Of a stretch of 11,025 bases of DNA, positions 6,004 through 11,025 are shown in pieces. Position 1 is the first letter of the stretch. The number at the start of each line of letters is the position of its first letter. A program made the position numbers and the translations under genes. Source of the DNA: an uncultured Lachnospiraceae bacterium (GTDB lineage Bacteria > Bacillota > Clostridia > Lachnospirales > Lachnospiraceae); NCBI GenBank assembly GCA_902784025.1, contig CACZTF010000300.1, forward strand, positions 1 through 11,025. The letters run 5' to 3'. Under the pieces are notes generated by a model. The model worked only from the letters and a program-made list of their open reading frames with translations. It was not told where the DNA came from and did no database searches.

Positions 6004-6251
6004 ATGTATGCCGATTGAGATGACATTTACCAAACCGTGGAAATGGTGGGAGCATATCTCTCTGATCTGGGCTTTAATGTGGATTTTGTGCCGGTAGCCG
6101 ATGTGGTAAGTGAATTAAGTGCCAATGCGATAAACGGCAGGTCTTTTCAGCAGTGACCCGGAGGCTGTTGCAAAGGCAGTAACAGATTTTGCTGCTTCAG
6201 AGAGCTGTAGATCATGGTGTAAATTTTTTAAAAGCAGGAGATGAGCAACAT
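6004..6251 (+). pseudogene. Frameshifted remnant of an unidentified gene
   Basis: Protein-like sequence runs in three frames in turn. Frame 1 reads MYAD, then a stop at 6016-6018, then DDIYQTVEMVGAYLSDLGF continuing NVDFVPVADVV, and ends at TGA 6154-6156. Dropping one T of the run 6144-6147 continues it as SFSSDPEAVAKAVTDFAA (frame 2). From about 6195 frame 3 reads RAVDHGVNFLKAGDE up to the FHA gene. The helix-strand-helix pattern (amphipathic helix, LGFNVDFVPVAD strand, helix) looks like a real alpha/beta protein fragment with a nonsense mutation and two frameshifts. I cannot name the family. It could instead be chance coding-like sequence. Confidence 0.42.
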
Positions 6252-7499
6252 ATGAACGAGGGCTTTAAGTTTTGTGAGCATTGCGGAGAGCGGCTCAACA
6301 TACAGAATAAGTTTTGTACAAAATGCGGTTATGCATGTGACGGCACAATGCAGAGTGGTGTGGTGCAAAGCGAGGATGAATGTGAAAGGAAAGTGCTGCT
6401 TGAGCCGGCATATCCCACGCTTGTCAGGTTGTCCACGGGTGAGAAAATCCGGATAAAGGATGCCGTATTTGTAATAGGCCGCTCCCGCGATAATGCAGAT
6501 TATTGTGTGGATGTTCCGGCTGTAAGCAGACGGCACCTACAGTTTATTAGGGAAGATGACAGGCTTTTTGCAGAGGATATGGATTCCTCAAACCATACTT
6601 TTGTAAACGGCACTAAGCTCATCCCGGGAATACAGGGAAGGATACTTTTAAAGGATGGTGATACTATAAGGCTCGCAAAGGAAGAGTTTAAGGTGGAGAT
6701 TCCTAAAATGCCGGATGATGTGCCGCCCTTAACTTCTTCTGAAACTGTTTTTGATAATAAGAAAAATGATACCGGAGAGGTAGACAGGGCAGAACATGTT
6801 GCTTCTGTTGCAGACAGCGCCCAAGAGCCGGAACCGGTATGTGAAAACAATGCTGAAGCGTTTCAGGAAAATATAAATAACTATGAAAGCAGTGGTGTTG
6901 CCGGAACCAGTTTCTTCGATCTGAACGAATACATAATTGATGAAAAGATAAAACCATTTAAAATGGCAAATGCTTATTTGATCCACAATCTGAATGGTGA
7001 GCTTGTGGGGGCAGTGGAGCAGGAGATAAGCGGAGGTGCAAAGGCTGCACGGGTGCTGCTTGGAAGAAGCGCCAAGCAGTTTCAAAAGTTTAATCTGAAA
7101 ATCTTAGATGCACAGGGTAATGTGCTGGTGTCGCTGGAGCGACAGGGGCGTATAGGTATGGCGGGGTATACGGTGCTTGTAAATGATGCTTCCGGTAACT
7201 ACTTAGGAAAGGTGGCGCCAAAACGAAGTTTCAAAGCTGTCATCTTTCAAATCTTTGACTCAAATGACAATATCATCGGAATAATGAACGGAAAGCTGTT
7301 AGGCCTGAATTTTAAGATAATGGATCCGGATGAGTCTGAGATAGGAACCATAAGCAAGAACTATAACAATATCGCAAGAGAGATATTTACAACGGCTGAT
7401 AAATATGTAGTTGCATTTACACAGAGTATCGACAGATACAGGAAAGTACTGATAACGGCAGCAGCCGTGTCAGCTGATATGCTGTTGCATGAGGTCTGA
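6252..7499 (+). CDS. Zinc-ribbon, FHA and scramblase/LURP-one-like domain protein
   Basis: A 415-residue protein without signal peptide, so probably cytosolic. The N-terminal zinc ribbon is CEHCG...CTKCG (Cys 8, 11, 22, 25). The FHA domain (about 57-149) has GRS (76-78), SRRH (92-95) and the NG turn (119-120), the residues that read phosphothreonine. This suggests a link to Ser/Thr kinase signalling. An acidic linker (150-225) follows. The C-terminal region (about 228-395) is a repeated beta-strand/loop pattern (YLIHNLNGELVGAVEQ, LKILDAQGNVLVSLER, FQIFDSNDNIIGIMNG, FKIMDPDESEIGTISK). I read it as the tubby-like scramblase/LURP-one-related fold. The ATG at 6252 is chosen over a TTG at 6189, with AGGAG (6236-6240) 11 nt upstream. 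No kinase or phosphatase is in the window. The C-terminal family call is pattern-based. Confidence 0.75.
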   Translation: MNEGFKFCEHCGERLNIQNKFCTKCGYACDGTMQSGVVQSEDECERKVLLEPAYPTLVRLSTGEKIRIKDAVFVIGRSRDNADYCVDVPAVSRRHLQFIREDDRLFAEDMDSSNHTFVNGTKLIPGIQGRILLKDGDTIRLAKEEFKVEIPKMPDDVPPLTSSETVFDNKKNDTGEVDRAEHVASVADSAQEPEPVCENNAEAFQENINNYESSGVAGTSFFDLNEYIIDEKIKPFKMANAYLIHNLNGELVGAVEQEISGGAKAARVLLGRSAKQFQKFNLKILDAQGNVLVSLERQGRIGMAGYTVLVNDASGNYLGKVAPKRSFKAVIFQIFDSNDNIIGIMNGKLLGLNFKIMDPDESEIGTISKNYNNIAREIFTTADKYVVAFTQSIDRYRKVLITAAAVSADMLLHEV

Positions 7500-7601
7500 G
7501 GGAGGTTTTAATTGCTGAAGTGAAAAGTGAAAAATTTTAATTAAGATATACAAAGACTTAACGGGAAAGAGACAATCTGGATAATGATTGAACATGATAT
7601 A

Positions 7602-7632
7602 TTGACACACAAAAAAAACGGATAATATATAC
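7602..7632 (+). promoter_or_regulatory. Promoter repeat copy 2, upstream of the second surface gene
   Basis: TTGACA (7602-7607), an A8 tract and ACGGATAATATATAC (7618-7632). The -10 is TAATAT (7623-7628, spacer 15) or TATATA (7626-7631, spacer 18). From TATTGACACAC to TATATAC it matches copy 1 except for one A fewer. The start codon is 46 nt beyond, with AAAGGAG (7663-7669) 8 nt before it. Confidence 0.75.
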
Positions 7633-7677
7633 GTTGAAAGACTGATCAATCCTGTAAAGATAAAAGGAGAAAGCGAT

Positions 7678-8973
7678 ATGTTAAAGAAAGTAAAGTTAAG
7701 GATAGCTGCATGGGGTATTACCGGCGTTATAGGAGCCGGGAGTCTGTTTTCAGGGATAGCTGCACAAAATGTCTGTGCACAGGAAGGTGCAGCAGTTGAA
7801 TCGGTAAATGAAAATACTGAGTATTCCGTAAATACAGAAATCTCCGGTCAGATAAATGAAACTCAGGATTCTTATTCAGATACTTCTGCATACACATTAC
7901 AAAGTAATCCCGTAACAGAGGAAAATACACCTTCGGATAGTACGGGAAATAATAGTACCGCTATTGAAAATGAAGCAGAAACTGAAAGCTCGGAAGTTTC
8001 ATTCAAAGAGAATACAATAGGATCAGATGATCAAAATAATGATAATACAAAAGAGTTTTCAGGCACACGTGCCACTAAGGATACTAAAGCCGTAAAGGCA
8101 AAGAACGGCTGGGTGAAGGAAAGCGGCGGTTATAAGTATTACAAGAACGGCAGGGCTTATACCGGCTGGCATAAGATGGGCAAAGCTGAGGGTGAGAAGA
8201 CGGAACACTACAGTTACTTCGGAAGTGATGGTATTGTAAGGACGGGTTGGCAGTCCATGGGGAAAGGTACCGGGAATTCTTACGATGAGAATACTGCTAA
8301 ACACATGTGTTATTTTGGAAAAGACGGCTGGCTGAGGACGGGCTGGATAGAGTTTGGAAAAGGAACTAAAGAGTCGGACGGCAATTCAACAAGGCATTGG
8401 AGCTACTTCGGAAGTAACGGATGGCTGAGAACAGGCTGGGTACAGTTTGGAAAAGGAACTTCAGATCCGGATGGAAACTCAGCAAAGCACTGGAGTTATT
8501 TTGGAGCCAATGGTTGGTTGAGAACAGGCTGGGTACAGTTTGGGAAAGGCACCTCGGAACCGGATGGAGATTCGACTAAACATTGGAGCTTTTTCGGTGA
8601 CAACGGGTGGATGCGTAAAGGTTTACAAAGTATGGGACGGGGTACATCAAATCCTGATGGTAACAGTCCTAAACATTTGAGTTATTTCGGAGATAATGGA
8701 TGGCTAAGAGTCAATACGCAGGTAAATGTAAACAATAAAACTTATAATGCAGATGGTAACGGATGGCTTATTGAGAAAGTTAATACCACTCCTACAAAGA
8801 ATACTGATACAGCAACATACCATTATGTTTTAAATAAAAATTCTAAAATATTTCATATAAGTACTTGTGCTTCAGTAAACAGAATGAGTGAAAAAAATAA
8901 ACAGGATTATTATGGTAACAGGGATCAAATTATTTCTCAAGGATATACACCATGCCATAATTGTAATCCCTAA
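7678..8973 (+). CDS. Secreted wall-repeat protein with C-terminal Cys/His metal-binding-type domain
   Basis: A 431-residue exported protein. The signal peptide (MLKKVKLRIAAWGITG..) has a likely cleavage after VCA (34). A disordered Ser/Asn/Glu/Thr-rich linker spans about 36-140. A first unit GWVKESGGYKYYKNGRAYTGW (144-164) is followed by six SYFG-type units (162-344). The C-terminus (382-431) is a compact domain: YVLNKNSKIFH, STCASV, GNRDQIISQGYTPCHNC. I recognise this as the Ada-like domain found at the end of some secreted nucleases and ComEC-type proteins of Firmicutes. The probable ligands are His393, Cys397, Cys426 and Cys429. No nuclease domain is present here. The DNA for this domain is visibly more AT-rich than the repeats, suggesting it was added later. 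Clearly paralogous to the gene at 9155. Confidence 0.85.
   Translation: MLKKVKLRIAAWGITGVIGAGSLFSGIAAQNVCAQEGAAVESVNENTEYSVNTEISGQINETQDSYSDTSAYTLQSNPVTEENTPSDSTGNNSTAIENEAETESSEVSFKENTIGSDDQNNDNTKEFSGTRATKDTKAVKAKNGWVKESGGYKYYKNGRAYTGWHKMGKAEGEKTEHYSYFGSDGIVRTGWQSMGKGTGNSYDENTAKHMCYFGKDGWLRTGWIEFGKGTKESDGNSTRHWSYFGSNGWLRTGWVQFGKGTSDPDGNSAKHWSYFGANGWLRTGWVQFGKGTSEPDGDSTKHWSFFGDNGWMRKGLQSMGRGTSNPDGNSPKHLSYFGDNGWLRVNTQVNVNNKTYNADGNGWLIEKVNTTPTKNTDTATYHYVLNKNSKIFHISTCASVNRMSEKNKQDYYGNRDQIISQGYTPCHNCNP
8107..8772 (+). repeat. Wall-binding-like repeat array in the second surface gene
   Basis: One 27-residue unit (162-188) is followed by units of 32 (189-220), 31 (221-251), 31 (252-282), 31 (283-313) and 31 (314-344) residues, with a lead-in unit from 144 and a degenerate end to about 364. 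Units 252-282 and 283-313 are nearly identical (TGWVQFGKGTS-PDG), indicating fairly recent tandem duplication. The last two units have lost the RTGW end (RKGL, RVNT). Confidence 0.85.
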
Positions 8974-9000
8974 TGCATAGTTGTTGCATATTTAAATATT

Positions 9001-9036
9001 TTGAATAAAGAGCATAAAAAAACAGATAAGATATAC
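9001..9036 (+). promoter_or_regulatory. Promoter repeat copy 3 (diverged), upstream of the third surface gene
   Basis: CATA, an A7 tract and CAGATAAGATATAC (9013-9036) match the promoter family with a few substitutions. The consensus -35 is lost; TTGAAT (9001-9006) is the nearest but lies 20 nt from TAAGAT. The following bases (ATTGAGAGCCTGATAATAATC) align with the leader of copy 2 (GTTGAAAGACTGATCAATC). Activity may be weaker than copies 1 and 2. Confidence 0.5.
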
Positions 9037-9107
9037 ATTGAGAGCCTGATAATAATCAGTAAAGGAAAAGGATTTGATCCTATGATGTGTGTATGATATA
9101 TTTTATC
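9025..9107 (+). other. Inverted repeat in the leader of the third surface gene
   Basis: GATAAGATATA (9025-9035, the promoter core) can pair with TATATTTTATC (9097-9107) over 11 bp including one G-U pair. The arms are 61 nt apart, a similar layout to the stronger inverted repeat at 5858-5951. The region is AT-rich, so chance is a real alternative. No clean T-tract follows directly. Confidence 0.3.
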
Positions 9108-9154
9108 ATTTGAAGAATTATTTTTTGTTTTTAATTTATATAAGGAGAAAGTAT

Positions 9155-10846
9155 ATGTTGAAAAAAGTAAAAGTAACGATAACGGCCTTGGGACTTACAG
9201 GTCTTATGGGTGCAGGTAGTTTATTTTCCGGTATTGCAGTACAAAACATTTATGCACAGGATGATGCCGGGAACAAATCTGCAGAAATGGATGCAGATGA
9301 CATCGTAAATATGGAAATTTCAAACCCGGGTGATGAGTCAAACGGGTCCTCTGAAAGTGTATCTGCTGAAGCTTCACAGAATAATCCTGTCACGGATAAT
9401 AGTGAGGGAAATACCCCTGCAGATTCTTCAGAAACAGAGAAAAAAACTGAAGATATCAGTTCTGAAAAGAATACTTCTGTAAAAGAGTCAGCTAATAATA
9501 ACACCGGTATTAGTAATTCCAATAAAGAAAAAAGCAGCTACAATTACAACAGTACCGGAAAAACAGATAATAGCAACAGCGTTAAAGCTAAGAACGGCTG
9601 GGTAAAGGAAAAGGGCGGTTATAAGTATTATAAGAATGGAAAAGCCTACACCGGCTGGCACAAGATGGGAAAAGCCGAAGGTGAGAAGACAGAACACTAC
9701 AGTTACTTTGGAAGTGACGGTATTATCAGGACAGGCTGGCAGTCCATGGGCAAAGGAACCCAAAATTCCTATAATGAAAATAACGCAAAGCATGTGTGTT
9801 ATTTTGGAGGCAACGGCTGGCTCAGGACGGGTTGGCAGTCTATGGGTAAAGGAACCCAAAATTCTTATGGCGAAAATACTGCAAAGCACATGAGTTATTT
9901 TGGAAGTAATGGTTGGCTGAGAACAGGGTGGGTACAACTAGGCAGAGAAACATCAGAACCGGACGGAAATGTGGCTAAACACTGGAGCTATTTTGGAAAT
10001 AACGGATGGCTGCGCACAGGTTGGGTAGAATTAGGAAAAGGAACTTCAGAGCCGGACGGAAACGTGGCAAAACACTGGAGCTACTTTGGAAATAACGGGT
10101 GGTTAAGGACCGGATGGCAGGATATGGGAAAGGGAACTAGGAACCCTGATGGAAATTCAGAGAAACATAAGTCATACTTCGGAAGTGACGGATGGTTAAG
10201 AACGGGTAACCAGGAAATCCAAACCGGTAGTGACATATTGAGTTTAACGCCTTATTCCTTTGATGACAAAGGATGGTTAATGGATGCATATTATGAGGAC
10301 GGAAAGAAATTTACCGGTTGTTATTGGAGGAGTTATGGGCAAAGATACAACTATTGCTGGTTTTATAACGGAAAAGAATACACGGGAAATTTGTCAGATA
10401 TTTTTCCGAAGGAATATAAAGCCGTTGAATATGAAAATACATATAATGTGAAAAACGGAGTATGTTATGACAGTCGTTATGCCAAACGGAGAACGAAGAA
10501 AGTTTCATCAAATTTCTCCTTTGATTCCGACACGATTGAGCTTCGAACGCCATTGTCAGTTAACGGTTTAAATGTAATGATTTCAGGAGAATCTTCATAC
10601 GGAATAGCTTCTAAAAGTGCAATTACAAATAATTCTGTAAAAATAACTGTATTAGCTCCCTCAAAATCTGAAATAACTTTGAAAATAGACGGTGATGTAT
10701 ATTCTGCAAAAACAGTAAAAGTAGATGGTAAGTATGGATCTGCGACTATACATCTTAAAAGAAATTATAAAGCAGGAACACGATATACAGTCACAGCATC
10801 ATATGGTGGATCCAAAGGAACGGCAACAGGAACTGTAAAACAGTGA
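9155..10846 (+). CDS. Secreted wall-repeat protein with beta-rich C-terminal domain
   Basis: A 563-residue exported protein, paralogous to the gene at 7678. The signal peptide MLKKVKVTITALGLTG.. has a likely cleavage after IYA (34). A Ser/Asn/Glu/Lys-rich linker spans 36-145. A first unit GWVKEKGGYKYYKNGKAYTGW (148-168) is followed by six SYFG-type units (166-349). Residues 376-412 hold two more divergent aromatic units (YEDGKKFTG, FYNGKEYTG) with Cys389 and Cys401. The last 110 residues (about 453-563) are rich in Thr, Ser, Val and Ile with alternating strands. They look like an Ig-like or other beta-sandwich domain that I cannot assign. ATG 9155 is chosen over an upstream GTG (9089) because AAGGAG (9142-9147) is 7 nt away and the signal peptide then aligns with its paralogue. 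No catalytic motif is seen. Confidence 0.85.
   Translation: MLKKVKVTITALGLTGLMGAGSLFSGIAVQNIYAQDDAGNKSAEMDADDIVNMEISNPGDESNGSSESVSAEASQNNPVTDNSEGNTPADSSETEKKTEDISSEKNTSVKESANNNTGISNSNKEKSSYNYNSTGKTDNSNSVKAKNGWVKEKGGYKYYKNGKAYTGWHKMGKAEGEKTEHYSYFGSDGIIRTGWQSMGKGTQNSYNENNAKHVCYFGGNGWLRTGWQSMGKGTQNSYGENTAKHMSYFGSNGWLRTGWVQLGRETSEPDGNVAKHWSYFGNNGWLRTGWVELGKGTSEPDGNVAKHWSYFGNNGWLRTGWQDMGKGTRNPDGNSEKHKSYFGSDGWLRTGNQEIQTGSDILSLTPYSFDDKGWLMDAYYEDGKKFTGCYWRSYGQRYNYCWFYNGKEYTGNLSDIFPKEYKAVEYENTYNVKNGVCYDSRYAKRRTKKVSSNFSFDSDTIELRTPLSVNGLNVMISGESSYGIASKSAITNNSVKITVLAPSKSEITLKIDGDVYSAKTVKVDGKYGSATIHLKRNYKAGTRYTVTASYGGSKGTATGTVKQ
9596..10279 (+). repeat. Wall-binding-like repeat array in the third surface gene
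   Basis: Units of 27 (166-192), 32 (193-224), 32 (225-256), 31 (257-287), 31 (288-318) and 31 (319-349) residues. The two 32-residue units share TGWQSMGKGTQNSY, and the 257-287 and 288-318 units share TSEPDGNVAKHWSYFGNNG. They differ at the DNA level mainly at third codon positions. The array therefore grew by duplication, and protein sequence has been held since. The first units match those of the gene at 7678 almost exactly. Confidence 0.85.
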
Positions 10847-10855
10847 CTGATTTCC

Positions 10856-10901
10856 CAAAAGATCGGCTTTTGAGACATGGGACAGTTTTCTGTCTCACAA
10901 A
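10856..10901. other. Two overlapping, mutually exclusive hairpins after the third surface gene
   Basis: CAAAAG (10856-10861) can pair with CTTTTG (10867-10872). Alternatively TTTTGAGACA (10868-10877) can pair with TGTCTCACAAAA (10890-10901) with one bulge. A third inner option is GACAG/CTGTC (10881-10885 with 10890-10894). No T-run follows on either strand, so this is not a canonical terminator. It may still be a processing site or an atypical terminator for the gene ending at 10846. Confidence 0.35.
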
Positions 10902-10959
10902 ACTAAGATAAAGCACGGTTATTTGTCTTGTTTTTAACAGTTAAAAATGATCTCATTTA

Positions 10960-10993
10960 TTCAAGATACAAAAAAATAACGGATAATATATAC
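10960..10993 (+). promoter_or_regulatory. Promoter repeat copy 4, pointing out of the window
   Basis: TTCAAG (10960-10965), an A7 tract, TA and ACGGATAATATATAC (10979-10993), then ATTATAGGCGAATG. The 15-base core is identical to copies 1 and 2; the -35 is degenerate. The orientation and position match those ahead of the surface genes. Another gene, possibly another wall-repeat paralogue, is expected just past 11025. Confidence 0.6.
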
Positions 10994-11025
10994 ATTATAG
11001 GCGAATGATATCTTGCATATATAAA

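Larger units (their letters stand above)
5838..6251. other. Gene-free stretch: promoter copy, decayed leader and gene remnant
   Basis: This 414-nt gap has no intact gene on either strand. From left to right it holds the promoter repeat (5847-5878) and the inverted repeat (5858-5951). Next is a leader-like stretch (5948-5980) resembling the leader of the third surface gene: TTTGTAGAATTAT here, TTTGAAGAATTAT at 9109-9121. The two lie at almost the same distance from their promoter cores (GAATTAT begins 77 and 79 nt after). An A-rich stretch (5969-5980) sits where that gene has its ribosome site. A coding remnant follows (6004-6251). It looks like a scar where a gene was lost or rearranged. Confidence 0.5.

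Noticed and set aside
6189..6251. TTG start extending the FHA protein by 21 residues
   Set aside because: No ribosome site is seen, and the extra residues appear to belong to the decayed gene. The zinc ribbon begins right after the ATG at 6252.
9082..9096. Leader peptide of four codons (ATG ATG TGT GTA) before the third surface gene
   Set aside because: A purine-rich AAAAGGA is at a suitable distance, but the frame is too short and shows no regulatory codon run. It is more likely a remnant of an older start site.
8107..10279. CRISPR-like direct repeats
   Set aside because: The periodicity of 81-96 bp is in frame and encodes aromatic protein repeats. There are no short conserved repeats with unique spacers.

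Overview
The window looks like chromosomal DNA of a Gram-positive anaerobe of the class Clostridia. Family Lachnospiraceae, close to Butyrivibrio or Roseburia, is my best guess. This is inferred from the fairly low G+C, strong GGAGG-type ribosome sites, a standalone EcfA1-EcfA2-EcfT transporter module, and secreted proteins built from 'SYFGxNGWLRTGW' wall-binding repeats. No rRNA, tRNA, CRISPR array, transposase or phage gene is visible.

Left part (1-4258), housekeeping type. A gene tail (1-156) ends at a strong, probably bidirectional terminator. A class I SAM-dependent methyltransferase (complement 209-1012) is divergent from a tightly packed operon. That operon is ecfA1 (1174-2013), ecfA2 (2004-2861), ecfT (2858-3649) and a second, unrelated SAM methyltransferase (3674-4258). 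Overlapping or near-abutting reading frames point to one transcript and coupled translation. No substrate-binding S component is present, so the module either serves distant S components or uses one just outside the window.

Right part (4259-11025), a surface-protein locus. Three secreted proteins carry related arrays of wall-binding-like repeats of 27-32 residues. The first (4413-5837) has three Ig-like Big2-type domains before the array. The second (7678-8973) and third (9155-10846) are tandem paralogues with the same signal peptide and Ser/Asn/Glu-rich linker. Their C-termini are unrelated: a Cys/His metal-site domain in the second, and a beta-rich domain in the third. Between the first and second lies an intracellular Zn-ribbon + FHA + scramblase/LURP-one-like protein (6252-7499), preceded by what looks like a decayed gene.

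The most interesting non-coding signal is a repeated promoter module with core ACGGATAATATATAC behind an A-tract. It occurs at about 5847, 7602, 9001 (diverged) and 10960, and a looser relative precedes the first surface gene. The last copy points out of the window and predicts another regulated gene just beyond the right end. At 5847-5951 the promoter core is also one arm of a long inverted repeat ending in a T-tract. Transcripts arriving from upstream could fold it as a terminator, while transcripts starting at the promoter would lack the left arm.
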